Origin: Aplysia californica
Taxonomy: Eukaryota; Mollusca; Gastropoda; Aplysiida; Aplysiidae
Length of the DNA: 64,000 nucleotides
Direction: 5' to 3'
NCBI RefSeq assembly: GCF_000002075.1
Contig: NW_004797795.1
Coordinates: 175,478-239,477 of the forward strand
The number at the start of each line of letters is the position of its first letter. Positions within the stretch are counted from its first letter, which is position 1. Position numbers and translations under genes: made by a program. A model generated the notes under the pieces. That model was not told the origin of the DNA. It saw only the letters and a program-made list of their open reading frames with translations, and did not search any database. Of this stretch, positions 1 through 12,112 are shown one piece after another.

Positions 1-50
1 CAGGAGACCGGGGGTTGCGCACCCAAACAGTAGCGCGGTGATGCGGGCCT

Positions 51-230
51 ACTCTAGATCTATATCTAGATCTAGATATATCTAGATCTAGATCTAGATC
101 TAGATCGATATCTTTTTTTTTTTTTATCTAAAAATCTAGATCTAAATATCTATCTAGATCTAGATCTATATCATAGATCTTATAGATAGATCTAATCTAA
201 ATAGAGATAGATAGACCTCAAGCTCGCTAG
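51..230. repeat. AGATCT/TCTAGA hexamer satellite
   Basis: A run of imperfect TCTAGA/AGATCT units interrupted by a short poly-T tract. The same hexamer recurs at 41270-41620, 42115-42360 and in shorter patches through the window. It is self-complementary, so both strands read alike. No coding sequence is seen in 1-330. Confidence 0.9.
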
Positions 231-343
231 ACTCTAGCCTACGATAGCTTAGTAGATCTAGAGATAAAATCTGAAGAATTTAATGTGCTAAAGTGGCTAA
301 AGTATAAGATCACCAACTTAAGCGACTTAGAAAAAGGAAGTGG

Positions 344-435
344 CTATTCTCATCCGGGGTGAGAATAGAAAAACGATCTACCTCTCACCCCGGGTGAGAC
401 TTGCCAGCGTAGGCTATTCTCACCCGGTGGGAAAC
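344..435. repeat. Cluster of CACCCGGGTG palindromes (left)
   Basis: Three near-copies of the palindrome ATTCTCACCCGGGTGAGAAT lie at about 344-368, 382-399 and 411-431. Two further copies lie at 1064-1080 and 1099-1123. The two clusters face each other across about 650 bases and may be the ends of one element. The same motif occurs at 42890-43000, 43858-43878 and near 45380-45420. Confidence 0.7.
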
Positions 436-461
436 AAGACCTGCTTTTTTCCTCATTTTGG

Positions 462-885
462 AATACTGTCTATCGGTGTGGATGATCAAATTGATAAAAG
501 TATTAAAAGCCAAGAAAAAATTACGTTATAGCACAAAAGTAAGCTAATTTGATCCTCCTCAAAGATTCTATGGCTATTTCACTGTTCGAATCGAGCCGAA
601 CTACGCGGGTCGCCATTTTGTTTTGCCCGGAAGTTCTCGCAAGATCTACTCCTCCCCTCTCTCTCTCTCTGTGTCTCTTTCTGAATACTGTCTATCGGTG
701 TGGACGATCAACTTGACCAAAAACAAAGTTAAAAAATTATGTTAAAACACAAAAGTAAATTAATTTGGTTGTCTACAAAGATGCTACGGCTATTTAACTT
801 TTCGAATCGAGCCGAACTACGCGGGTCGCCATTTTGTTTTGACCGGAAGTTCTCGCGCTACTCCTCTCTCTCTCTTTCTTTCTCT
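462..885. repeat. Tandem duplication, two units of about 200-220 bp
   Basis: Unit 1 (about 462-681) and unit 2 (about 682-885) share the same order of blocks: a GAATACTGTCTATCGGTGTG start, a stretch ending in a CACAAAAGTAA block, a CGAGCCGAACTACGCGGGTC block, a GCCATTTTGTTTTG block, and a terminal CT-rich tract. The two units differ at many positions, so the duplication is not recent. No gene is recognised in it. Confidence 0.8.
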
Positions 886-1063
886 CTCTCTCTCTCCACT
901 GCCCACAGACAAAATTGTACGCTTTTAGTAGGCTACAGTTGTAATGGAACGTTTGTTCACGGCACAGAATTCTACAATTTTTCTGTTATCACAGTGTAGA
1001 ATTCTGTGGTTTAGGGTGAACGCAAAATTTGTTGGCCTAGATCTAGGCTATAACGGTGAACGC

Positions 1064-1123
1064 GCACCGGGTGAGAATAGCCAAAAGACTCGCCTGCACT
1101 ATTCTCCCCCCGGGTGAGAATAG
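1064..1123. repeat. Cluster of CACCCGGGTG palindromes (right)
   Basis: Two further copies of the CACCCGGGTG palindrome, in the opposite order to the cluster at 344-435. Together the clusters could be terminal repeats of a short non-autonomous element of about 780 bp that contains the tandem duplication. Confidence 0.6.
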
Positions 1124-1127
1124 AGGT

Positions 1128-2540
1128 GGCCTAGAAAAATTTAAGCCTAGGGGTCGAGGAGGGGGTGGGGGGGTTCAGGGGGGTCTCCCCCCTGACAAAA
1201 TTTTAATAAATAGATCTACCGGTCCGAGATACCTGAGATTCTCCATTGAGAGATATAAAAACTTGGGAAAATCATGAATTCCTAAGGTTGAGACATAGGC
1301 AAAGTCAGTCCGCTGGTCCGGTATTCTTCAATCTTACCTGGATTGAACATTGGTGGACCCACCGTGTTTATATATATATATGTATTAATGCGCACTCTAA
1401 GGCAAACAACAGACTTATACAGTCATGGGTCCTAATCGACCGCTACGCAAACTAGTTCCCTGTGACGCGAGGCGGAGTGAGTGAGGGCTGCGAGAATGCC
1501 ACGAAAGAGAGAAGAGAGAGAAAAGGGGGTACGAGACAAAGTTGTAAACTGACCTGTATTTTAATTTCTTCCTGCACTGTCTGTTCTGGCACCTCCAAAT
1601 TTCTTAAATCCTTTAATGACGAAAAATATGCACCACAATTGCACGTTGTCATTGTACATTGGAATGTAAAATCTCTGTTAAACGACAAAAACAGTCATGA
1701 TAGGAAGCCATTGTTCGACATCATGCCTCATCGACAAACAACAAGATGAGCGGGACAATGCAGAGATACCGAGATGACCTATCAGTTCAAACAATGCAAA
1801 TTAGCGCGCGTGCGCGTGAGCCCACAATTGCCCATTGTTGCGTAATTTCTTGGAGGCTGGCTTACGTTTGGTGGACCGCACCTTCAGCACTTAATTACGT
1901 TTTATGATAACTTATAGATCTAGTATTCGACAGCCGGGGGTGGGTGGGAGGTGGGGGGTTTCAGGGGGGCCTGCCCCCCTGGCTACAATAATAATTAAGA
2001 AAACACACACATACATTCAAATCAATAATAAACAGAGAAGAGAAAAGTGGACCAGGAACATTTTAAATAGTTGGTTCTGCCGAAGAACTTTAGTGGACCC
2101 ACTTTGCCAGCCTAGGCTAGGCCTAAGACTAGAGGTACCATGAGAGATAGAGGCGCGGGTGAAGTTTACCGGACCAGTGAAGAGAGGGGGAGACTAGATT
2201 GACCAATCAGCGCTTGGGTCTAGCCACTCGCGCGCACTTTCTGTTGACTATATATGTGCCCGAAGTGAGAGGATGCAAGCAAGGGAGGAAGAGCAGAGAG
2301 AGTGCGCAGCGCTCAAGGAAGTACAGTGGACCAGCACATGGCCTCACACGACGCCCAAAAGTAGTTCCGGCCCCTCCCAGCGGTTGGTCCACCAAAGTTC
2401 AATCTTACCTAGATCTAGATCAAGAGAGAATGATCTAGCTAAATTGTCTTTTATACTTTTTATAATATATAGAGCATGTATGGCTCTTTTCGTCAATGCA
2501 GACGGTCAATTTAGCTTAAGAATATTAAGATGGTCTCAAG
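1128..2540. other. Non-coding repeat-rich stretch with G/C hairpins
   Basis: No conserved coding sequence is seen. Two copies of a G-run/C-run hairpin (a run of G, then a short loop, then a run of C, within TTCAGGGGGG..CCCCCCTG) lie at about 1150-1200 and 1935-1985, and a third lies at 42528-42562. A motif reading GTGGACC or its complement recurs at about 1347, 1870, 2091 and 2385 in both orientations, which suggests old terminal inverted repeats that I cannot delimit. Confidence 0.5.
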
Positions 2541-2559
2541 GAGGTTGTCTTCATATGAT

Positions 2560-4834
2560 AACATATGATGCTGCTTCTTTCATGGCTAATTCTTCCAATG
2601 TCGTCAATATAAGAGCTAGTGGCTCTATCTATCCGAGGAGACTGTTCCAACACCGTCTTTAACACCTTTGTCATGATTCTTGGAGCGGAATTCAGGCCGA
2701 ATCCTACCCTTGTCAAGCAATAAATTTTCCCCTTGTACTGCACCAACTGATGCTTCCAGAGATCTGTACTGGTACGAAGTTGTAAGTATGCAACGCTAAG
2801 GTCCACAATCTCTGGCTCCCCTTCAATATTCCGCCACTCTCGCATCCTGTCTGCACAAACATCAATAAGTTCATCTCCTGTGTGGCACTCTACGTACTTG
2901 TTCAGCTCACGGAAGTCTAGGACTGGCCGGACTTTGTTTTCCGTAGGCTGCTCGACCGCCATCAACGGAATAATTCCGTCCACCTCCCCATCCCATGGCA
3001 TCAGTATTCCGTCCTCAATCCATTTTTCAACTTCTTTGTTGAAAAGCTCCTTCGTTGCTCCCTGCATTCCACTGTCATACATGGCAACCTTGTTCCTCAA
3101 CTCTAGGGCACAAACGTCCTTCCAAAAGTACCTAACTGTCCATACATTCCCATCGAAGGTTGCCTCAAAATCTTTGTCCTGGATGGTAAGTCCATCGGGC
3201 CTCTGCGTTACCTGTGCTGGAGACCCGCCCACGACAGCGCACGCCACCTTCCCAAACTGTACAGTTTTGTCGCCAACAGTCACCCCTCCAAGCTTCTCTA
3301 TGACATCCATTCCGATCACCACGTCGATACTACCAACGATATCATCAACCACAGTGGCTTGGGCTTCAACACACTCTCCAGCGATCTCAAGTTCAACTTA
3401 AGCAGTTCCCTTACATTTAACTATCCTCCCGTCGACTGCTTTGGTGTACACCTCCCCTTTCCAGTCATTCACACACCGGGACCTGATCATTGTATTAGAA
3501 CACCCAGTGCCCACGAGCGCACAAAGCCGCCTGCCTTTGCTGTAGACCCTGATAATCGGTACACCCCGCACACCGCCCTTGGATGTAGTAGTTGACTTGC
3601 CACTTGCACAGGCTGTCCCAGTCTCTGTACCATTGCCGCTCTTGGCACCCCCTCCCCGATCTCTTGACTCGTTGACCTTGCACCGAGAGGCAATATGCCC
3701 CTCTTCGCCACATATGAAACAAACAAGTCGTCTTCTACGTTCTTGGCAATCCCGTAAAAAATGTGGCCCACCACACTGAAAGCACTTGACCCTCCATTTC
3801 TTCCCTTTGGACGCCGGCTCCACAGATGGAGCTGCTACACCCACGGAATTCTGAGCCAAAACACGAGCCCTTCCAATAAGGTCGGCCACCCTCATACCCT
3901 CAACTCCAAAGATTTGCTGTAACTCCAATCCAACATTGTCCGGGAAACTCGTTATAAATGCTAACTTCACCACCTGCTGTAAGCCATTCCCAGTAAACCC
4001 ACACAGCCTTGCAAGCCTCTGCAATTCGTTAGCAAATACATCTACTGCTTCACCCGCCCATCTACACTCCCTTAACCTTGCATAGGCAGTAAATTGATTC
4101 TTTGCAAAGGCTTCCCGCAGGCGGCTTTTTAATGGCCGCAATGTCAGTCTTCTGTTTCGCATCCATCTCCAGATAGACAGCTAAAGCTACCCCCTCCAGA
4201 TACAGTGGAATGAAGCTCGCGACATCATCAATGTTCGTCAACTTTGCCACTAACTCTACTTTAGTAAGCCATGCCTCGACATCCCCTTCCCCACTAAAGG
4301 TTTTAACCATATCAGGCCAATCAGCCGCCACCATCTTTGCTGCCATACTTAGCAACTTAATCTAGTCTAGACTCTAGATCTAGATGAATCCAGCCCCAGC
4401 TTAGAGATCTATATTTCTAGCCGAAATAGCTTGTTGTTACTTGGAACATAAAACAAAGATTTTACACTACTAACCTTCTGTCACATGCCACTATAACAGG
4501 AATTAGCCAAACCTGTTCCTCTGCTCTGTGTTGTGATTCCTTCCGCAGCTTTAGGGCCCCGATGCGTTGGATTGGAATCTCACACTTCAAGCACAACTGA
4601 ACCGAAGCTCTAACTAGCCTTTTTCACAACCTATACTTTCAGCAGGCCTCCTCTGCCTTGATACAACTCTCTCCTCTCAAGCACCCACCAGTAGTAACTC
4701 AGACTTTTATCAACTTGCAAACAATACAACTGAACACAGACTCACACTTTACTCACTCTTACACTTTCAGCCAAACAATACAATAGGCTAGGCCTAACCC
4801 CCTGCCACAACCAAAAACAACCAAATACACCACA
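2560..4834 (-). mobile_element. Fossil LTR-class retroelement (gag, protease, RT parts)
   Basis: On the minus strand the order is gag-like N-terminal region (from about 4355), two CCHC zinc knuckles (about 3660-3790), a retroviral-type aspartic protease region (about 3440-3560), then reverse transcriptase with a YIDDI catalytic motif (about 2580-3000). This order is that of LTR retrotransposons; the family is probably Ty3/Gypsy-related, but I cannot assign it firmly. The element is broken, with several disruptions, and it ends inside the RT region, so RNase H and integrase are absent. The 5' flank (4360-4834) may be leader or LTR, but no matching repeat was found at the other end. It abuts a truncated TTAA element at 4835. 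It looks moderately old. Confidence 0.8.
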
Positions 4835-5578
4835 GTTATTTTGCCCACTAAAGAAATGTAGGACTGTTCTTTATAATATTGATACTATTGGACGCAAATT
4901 GCCGGTGCACTGTAATTGAGAAATCAATATTTTTGAGTGCTAGATCTAGATCTAGATCTAAATAGTCAAAATATTTTTTTCTCCCCAAAATCACTACTTT
5001 TGGGTGAAATTACTCAAAAAGTACCACTCAAGACATGTATAGGTTTATTCCAAACGCAATTCTGAATAATTCCATATAAGATAGGCTTACACATATTTTT
5101 TTATGTTTGTGATCCTTTTTTCAAAATTATTTAAACAATTTTTTTTTTCAATATATCGGATGTTATGATCCAAATGTACCAATATAATGGAATCTATGTA
5201 AATAAGTGCACATTTTTCAATATTTTCCTGTTCTATATACAGTTATGGTTATTTTGATGTATCATTTGAGTAGGTGCAAACATATTTTTTTAGTTTCACC
5301 TGAGGTTATAAGTTTTTTATTTTCCCATTTTATCCGCATCCAATCACAATTGTGTTGCATAATCGCCTCTTACAGGAACCAAAGTTGAAAAATACACAAA
5401 TAAATAATACAGATGTATTCTACAAACCATACTGAAAATGTTGGTATATAATATATTGATATTTATTTGAATTTATGGCCCCAAAGACCTGTGAACTACG
5501 CACTAGTCATTATCTCATTTCGCCCTCCCGAAAAAAATTTGTCCACAAGCCGAAAATAATACGTAGCGAATGAGTTAA
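4835..5578 (-). mobile_element. Truncated TTAA/TIR element, family A
   Basis: Reverse-complement copy of the element seen whole at 48248-49268. The terminal sequence CGTAGCGAATGAGTTAA is kept at 5562-5578, with TTAA at 5575-5578. The other end, about 310 bases, is missing where the sequence meets the retroelement fossil. The TTAA target and TTAACTC start suggest a piggyBac-like non-autonomous element. No transposase is seen. Confidence 0.8.
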
Positions 5579-5839
5579 GACTCAGTGGTGCCAAAAAATT
5601 TTACTTACCAATTTGACTCCCTTTTCTGTCAATCAGAGATTGACATTTAGTGCTCATATATTCCTAGAGTATCAGAGCAAGGAGATGTAGGGTGTTGGAG
5701 ATATGGGTCTATTGGTTTGGCAACTACTGTATATCTTGTATAACAGTGATGACAAAAATAGATAAGCAGCAAGGCAAATTATAGACTTAAAATTCCATTT
5801 GTTTAGTAAACAAAAACTTTGTACACTATGAACTCCATT

Positions 5840-6620
5840 CATAATGGTAATATGAATGACAAGCATTGTAACAATGACGCAGTGCACAAAACATGTCATC
5901 ATTGTTATGTACAAGAAAGGATACACATTGGACATTATCATTGACAACACCTCACAATTGTGAAAGGCTGTACAAATACAGTTATCAAAGCCTCAGCACC
6001 AGAAAAACACTTGTGTAAAACAATTTTTAAACTAATATGAGGCCAAAGCACAAAATCAATGAGGCTGACTTGTACATATAACAGTGATGACAAACATGAC
6101 TTGTACATAACAATGATGACACAATGTACGAGAAAAGACAAAGTCTTGCCCCCAAAGAGAAATGCGCACTTTAAGAATTTTTTTAAAAAGCTGGAGATGT
6201 TTCTTTTGCTTTGAAACAGATATATATCAGGTCATATCAAAGACAGTGGACAATCACAATTATGTTGCTAATTATGACAAACAGTACTCGTACATAACAG
6301 TTTGGACAAAACATACTGGGAAAAGGTAAAATCATGCCTACAGAGAACAAATTTGCACTATGAGATACACAGATCAATAAAGGCGTATTTTGCTTCTAAA
6401 TGAATCTTGCATGTGTATGAAATATATGTTGAAAACTTATTGATATTAGCAATGATAACAAATATTACTTGTACATAACAATGTTGACACAATGACACAA
6501 TGAATTGGAAAAAGGCCTATCATACCTACAAAGAACAAATGTGTACTTTTGAGTTAGACAGATAAACAAGGACATGTTTGTTTATTTGTTTGAGTAAAGA
6601 GATCAAACATGACATATAAA
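5840..6620. repeat. Degenerate tandem repeat, period about 181-187 bp
   Basis: The anchor GTACATAACA recurs at about 6102, 6289 and 6470, each followed by a GACA-rich block, then an AGAAA/GGAAAA block and a CAAAGAGAA/CAGAGAACAAA block. An earlier, weaker and partly inverted version is visible near 5868-5930. Divergence is high. No gene is seen. Confidence 0.6.
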
Positions 6621-7734
6621 AAATGTTTGCTCTTTGGACAATGTAATTTCTAGTACATCAGTCAGTCTTGTACGGCTGCATGACGACACCCCAAACGTCA
6701 TCACTAGCACAAAAGCTAAATCTTTAACCTCAGAAATGATCCGTCTCTCGAAGTTTGTTCACACATCACACTCTTGTTCCAGGAATCCAATGTAAACACA
6801 GCAATTTCACTAAAATATTCAATAGGGTAGCCTAAAAACACGCAAAACAGTCCAGTACATCACATTCAACGCAAGAATCTTGTGCGTCACCAGACGCCGA
6901 AGGCAATGACTACTTTCGTTTTTCTCTTTCCCCCGTTGCTTCCACTGTTCTGGGGAAGCGGGTAAGGGGAAGTCACTCGAGAGAACAATTATATCCGGGC
7001 ACTGTTGATGACCTGTTCAAAACAAAAGTTGGCTGAAATTCGGACTTCCGGAACGTCGCAAGGTGACGACAATCACGGCGAATGTTAAACAGCCGACTGA
7101 AATTGTAGATCTAGGAACCCGATGTTCCTTTCGTGCATCGCAGCTTTTGAAGTATTGAATAAACGACGAAAAGCAGAAAGATTTAACCAGTTATGGTGAT
7201 TCTACTGAAAAATAATGTTTTTTTCTGAAACACCTAGTCCATGACGACACGACTGACACACAAGTGATCCGAATTGTTCGTTTATTTGCAAACAAATAAA
7301 CCGATTTCTTAAGCAAGTTATCCTTTCTCGATGACAAATAGCACAGGATCAAAGCACACGATAAAAAAAAACACCGAAAAATACTAAATTTTGGACATTC
7401 TTGGAAGTTTGCATTGGTGTGCTCAAAATGACCGTCCAGGAATCACTAAAAAACGAACGTTTTTGGCACAAAATTTACAAACTCAAGATTGTAAAGCGGA
7501 CATGGGGTCTGAAACTGCTAATGCAGGTTCTACATCCTATATTTGACATGTGTATGAGTTTTGGAGGAATAAATACTAATGCATCACATTTTATGTACAG
7601 TAATGTGAGATGTGTGTGTTTTTCCCCATGTTTTGTTAATGGCTCAAGTCAGTCTCGTGGATCGAAGCTCTGTATTTCCGCTGTTTTCCTTTCGTCATTG
7701 GCGCTTGTCAGCCTGGTTGTTTCTAAGGCTGCTC
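6621..7734. other. No gene recognised; one CpG-richer patch
   Basis: About 6880-7130 is richer in CG dinucleotides than its surroundings and could be a promoter or the edge of a repeat. I looked here for the missing 5' exon of SAYSD1 and did not find a convincing start followed by a splice donor. Confidence 0.3.
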
Positions 7735-8080
7735 AATCTCTAGTATTATAGTTCTTTCCTTTATCATTTTCCTCCAAGTGTTCCTGTCCTCAGCTATTTC
7801 TTCCCAGATGCTAACATCCACTCCAAGCTTGGAGAAGCTGTTTTTGCCAGTGTCTTTTGTCCTCAATTTTGGTTTTCCTCTTGTCTCTTTCCCTGGGCAA
7901 GTTCTCCTTGGAGAAATCACACTCGGAGAAGTTGCTTTGGAATCTGGTTGTCGTCCATTCTCATGACATGGCCTAGCCATCTCAATCTTGTTGTCATGCT
8001 CTGGAGGTTTGCCCGTGCCAACACCTCAACATTTGTAACCTTGTCACGCCACAAAATGCCTAAGATATACAGTGCATATA
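7735..8080 (-). mobile_element. LINE reverse transcriptase C-terminal fragment
   Basis: The minus-strand translation contains LRWLGHVMRMDDNQIPKQLL (about 7920-7985) and, in another frame, a GKPKLRTKD region followed by W(K/R)KMI. These are the usual tail motifs after the reverse transcriptase of many animal non-LTR retrotransposons. The pieces lie in two frames, so there is at least one frameshift, and the RT core is absent. The fragment is dead. Confidence 0.75.
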
Positions 8081-8512
8081 TATCAATATAAATATAATAT
8101 AAAGTAGGACTGGAGCAGCTGTCACATTCCAGCCACGTAAACAGAGAGTTGTTCAGGTCTAAATTCCTTTGTGGTAGAGTTGTTTTTTTCATGAGTATTA
8201 TTTTAGCTTCAACCCCTGTTCTGTCAGAAATGGATGCATTATGATTATCAAAGGTCCCACCTTTTAGAAGCCATGATGTTTTTCAAGGGGTGCTTAACTG
8301 GATCTAGAATCAGATCAATTAACAAGGGGGAAAAGCAATAACCATATAAGTCTTATTGGAATTTGTTTGGTTTTTAAGTTTTTGCTGTTTTATTCTGGAA
8401 AACAATTTATCTAGTACAGTATGAACCATAGTCAGTGTGAGACTCCATATCATACATCACTTTTTGAAGCAGCGCATGACGGTGGAGTCTTACACTAGGC
8501 AGTCGGTAAGGC

Positions 8513-9903
8513 TAGCATCTGCATTTGTTGCCATTTTTTTGTCCAAAAGTTGCCAAAAGTTGCTACAAAAATGGAAAAAGTGGCCATAAAAGTTGCCATA
8601 ATTAATTTTCAAGCTTTAAACTCTATGTGACGACGTATATGGCAAATTTACGATAGAGGTGACTTAATTTAAATCACCAGAATTTCTTGTGCTCTGTTTT
8701 AAGCTTCCAGAATATCATTTGTAGCCAGAGAGTGTAAAAACGTGAAATGAAAAAGGTTTCACAACAGAATGAAATCAAAATTAGAACAGCGCATAAACAA
8801 CCACAAAAATTAACTAAGTGTTCACCTATCCGAAGATTGGCCATTTTAACCCTAAACGTGTGTAATTCAAGAAAAAGTAGGCCTACAGGATATTACATGA
8901 TGCAAATATGAAATCATACACAAGGGGCCTGCCAGTGTCAGTGTTTGGTTTTGATGGACATGCTCTAACATTATCATCATCCAGTGCCACATCTGCTATA
9001 GACATCAGCGATCATGGTTCTCCATTCATTCCTTTCATCGGATGCTCTCATAAAAGCTACGTTTCCTGATCTTTTCCTGTTACCCATTTTTTTAGGTTTC
9101 CCAAATACATTGTTCTGGGCCTACCCCTGCCTCTTTTGCCTTCAATTTTGCCAGTGAGTGCTAGATATGTTCAAAACCTTAATGTCTATTCAGGTGTCCC
9201 AAAAACTGCATTTGTCTTTTCCTGATTGTTTTTAACACGGAGCATCCAACGTGGGCTTCATCAAGCCCTACCTCATTTGATTTCTTTTCCTTCCTTGATA
9301 CTCTTAGCAGTCTCCTAAGAAACCACATTTCTGCTGCTTCTATTTTATTTTCACTGTCTTTAGTGATTGTCCAGCATTCACAGCCACATAACATTTCAGA
9401 ACTTTCATTTTGGTGGTCATTGAGATGTTTCTATTTTTCAGACTCTCTAACTACGCATTCAAATACATATATATAAAAAAGGTAGGAACTACATCAAATT
9501 AAATGACAGTACGCTATATAAACACTCCAAAAAATATAGAAAAACCACACATCAGAACAATAACAAGAAAAAAAATTAACACAGCAACAAATTAAAACAC
9601 AACAAAGAAGGAAAAATAAAAAAGGAACAGCAATATAAATAGTATGTAATGTAATTCTTCAGTTCAAAAAAACAAATCAACGTGGTGTCAACAAGTGAGA
9701 AAGAGACAACGTGAAGCTAAAGTGTAAATAGACTTTCTTTCTAAAAGTAAAGATGTTCAGTTTCTTTTCCTTTTTAAAAAAATTTTTATTCTCTGACTGG
9801 TTTTTGGGTTTTTTTTGAAAAATATCAAAATCGCAGCCGCGATTCACGGACCAAAAAGTGCCAAAAATTGTGGTCACGGGTCGCGCGACAAATGCAGATG
9901 CTA
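8513..9903. mobile_element. TIR element, 15-bp perfect ends (TAGCATCTGCATTTG)
   Basis: TAGCATCTGCATTTG at 8513-8527 is matched by its exact reverse complement at 9889-9903, and similarity continues a few bases inward. The length is about 1.39 kb. A LINE fragment lies inside at 8960-9415. I see no clear target-site duplication. No transposase of its own is recognised, so it would be non-autonomous. The superfamily is not assigned. Confidence 0.65.
8960..9415 (-). mobile_element. LINE reverse transcriptase C-terminal fragment
   Basis: The minus strand reads CECWTITKDSENKIEAAEMW, then FLRRLLR, KKSNE, LLKTIRKRQ-like and FLGHLNRH motifs. Further on, in another frame, come GRGRP and a WVTGKD-like block. 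This is the C-terminal region of a non-LTR retrotransposon polyprotein. It is frameshifted, lacks the catalytic RT core, and is nested in the TIR element at 8513-9903. Confidence 0.75.
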
Positions 9904-10075
9904 AGTAGTGGGGAAAAAGGAAAGTGGAGATAGGTTTTTGACTGATTAGGGTGCAATTTTGAAAAACTGAAAATACTCAGAATGTACCTGGTACATCATG
10001 AAAATGAGTAATTTTTAGCGCTGTGCCATACTGTGTACGTCACGGAAGTTGGAATAATTTGCCGCTCCTGGTTGC

Positions 10076-10625
10076 CTATATATGACGTTACATGAAGCTA
10101 CAACGAGCACCTAGCCCACCTCTGCGATTAGCCCAAATACAGATGACGTATTTCCGCCATCTATTTTTGTCGTCTTCCGGGGTTTCACCCAAGACTCTTT
10201 GGTTTCTGTCGCCAGTAACTGTTGATTAGATCTTGCTGTGTTTGGTTTTTTCTTGGTATTAATTTGTATTATCTTTTATTTTATATAAAAACAATCTAAA
10301 CAGTTCCCATTCCATAAATTTACCCTCCTCAAAGTAGCACACACGCACACTCACACAAGCGTGTGCGCACACACGCACAGACACACACGTACACATGCGC
10401 GCGCGCCCACAGCTAAAGCAGTCGGCAATGAAACCTTGTGACTTACCCATCGTGCGCTAAGCGGCAAAGCAGGCCCGCCACGGTGAGATCTAGTCAACTG
10501 GCAAGGGAACCCCCGAAGACGACAAAAATAGATGGCGGAAATACGTCGTCTATATTTGGGCCAATCGCAGAAATGTGCTCGGTACTCGCTGCCGCTTTAT
10601 GTTATAACGTTACATGTATGCCACT
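10076..10625. mobile_element. Foldback-type inverted repeat element
   Basis: The left arm (about 10076-10195) and right arm (about 10505-10625) are inverted copies. The best block is GACGTATTTCCGCCATCTAT on the left, continued by a TTTTGTCGTCTTC block, with its complement on the right. An inner region of about 300 bp contains CA/CG repeats (10340-10410). The arms are long relative to the loop, as in foldback elements or MITEs. No coding sequence is supported; the short open frame inside it is not conserved-looking. Confidence 0.65.
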
Positions 10626-10629
10626 TTAA

Positions 10630-11100
10630 TACTTTAAACCTGACTGTAATTCTTCTGTACAGAGTTTAAGTGAAAGGCGCTGCGTAGATTCGTATTCGGG
10701 AATAAAAGATGGGCGTTTCGGGATCAAATTTGCTAGTATTACTTTACTGCTAGGCTTTCAAGCGATGGATAAACACAGATCTAAGCTTGCGGGAAGCTGC
10801 GTGCTCTCGTAAAACGTAAACATCGAAATGACTTTAAAAAGTAAAATAAGTTCTTTTTTTTTACTTACATTTGCAGATTATTAGAAATTATGAGTAAGAT
10901 GAGAGGAAATGGGGAGTAAGAAAAGTGAGAAAAGTGACATCGAAGACTCGGTATACGAAATATGTCATGAGTGTGCTAGATCTAGATCATGCGGCCATTA
11001 CAACTGAGATATTAGGCTGCTGTCCTGGGAAACAAGCTCAGCTGAAAATCAATGCTGACAGTAGGAACGCATCCCCCTGGCAACGAAAGGATTAAAGAAA
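10630..11100. other. No gene recognised
   Basis: Mixed sequence with one AGATCT patch near 10975-10990. An ATG near 10764 opens a short frame that stops after about 14 codons. It is not a convincing first exon for SAYSD1. Confidence 0.3.
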
Positions 11101-11103
11101 AGT

Positions 11104-11460
11104 CATAATAATAATAATAATAATAGATAGTATTTGTATAGCACATGTCCCCATTTGAAAGCAAGCTCTATGCGCTTTACACTATATTATTACCCTAGCA
11201 GACCTTAGAACACTCAGAAACATTCTCAGATTCCCGGAAAGCATACAGTGCAAGCAGCCTGTTAAGCGCTCAAACACTAACAAACTAACAAGATCTTTCA
11301 CTGTCTATAGCTGGGTACCCTATCCCACCTGGGTGAAGTGGGGAAAATTCATGTAAAGTGTCTTTCCCAAGAACACAAAGTCGAGCCCTCGTTTCAAACC
11401 TCCGAACCCGCAACCTCACGATTACGAGTCCAGTAGCCTAACCACTAGGCAGCTGACACC
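11104..11460 (-). mobile_element. tRNA-derived SINE
   Basis: Read on the minus strand from 11460, the element starts with a tRNA-like head: an A-box region with CTAGTGGTTAGG, then CTCGTAATCGTGAGG and a B-box-like GCGGGTTCGG. A body follows with CTTGGGAAAGACACTTTACA, a block shared by many animal SINEs. It ends in a (TTA)n-type tail at 11104-11125. About 355 bp, apparently full length. Confidence 0.8.
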
Positions 11461-11469
11461 ACAAGAACT

Positions 11470-12112
11470 GCTCAAGAAGAAATAAGGTTCAATACAATAG
11501 AATGTTGATGGAACACAGCTCCAACAAGTAGGGGAATTTAAATATTTGGGAAGCATCTTCACGCAAGATGGGCGTACGCACAAAGAAATAGAAACAAGAA
11601 CTACGAAGGCAAATGCAGTGACCCACCAGCTAGCACCCCTGCTCAGCCACAAGAACATCCCAACCGGAGTGAAATCCCAGCTCATCAAGAGCATCTTCAT
11701 ACCAACTTTAACATACCAGTGCCAAACATGGTCTCTAAACAAGCACAAGAAAGACAAATCAATGCATGCGAATTGAGGTGTCTCCGCATAACCATCAACG
11801 TCACTAGAAGAGACCGCATAAGAAACGAAACCATACATCTACAAACTTGAATACCAACAGTAATAAAATTCATAGAGCGTCAAAGAGTCAAATGGTTTGG
11901 ACATCTAACCAGAATGCCCCAGAAACAATTAGTGGTTAGAGCTTAGATAACCCGAGAATCTGGCTTCAAATCAAGAGGAAGACTAAGAAAGACCTTGCTG
12001 GATGGGGTTAAAAAGGTCCTGGAACGACATAACATATCTATCATAGACGCTATCCACTTAGCACAGGACCGAAACTTGCACCTCCCCTCGAAATCCTAAG
12101 GATACCAAAGAA
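11470..12112 (+). mobile_element. LINE reverse transcriptase C-terminal fragment
   Basis: The plus strand reads FKYLGSIFTQDGR, a KANAVTHQLAPLL block, SQLIKSIFIPTLTYQCQTWS, then KWFGHLTRMP, GRLRKT and LAQDR. This is the standard region downstream of the RT catalytic domain in many invertebrate non-LTR elements. Frameshifts and in-frame stops break it. It directly adjoins the SINE at 11104-11460. Confidence 0.85.

Noticed and set aside
4360-4834. LTR of the retroelement fossil
   Set aside because: No matching repeat was found at the other end, so it is not called an LTR.
10438-10629. 63-codon frame inside the foldback element
   Set aside because: Its sequence is mostly the inverted arm, and the partner arm has a stop in the equivalent frame.
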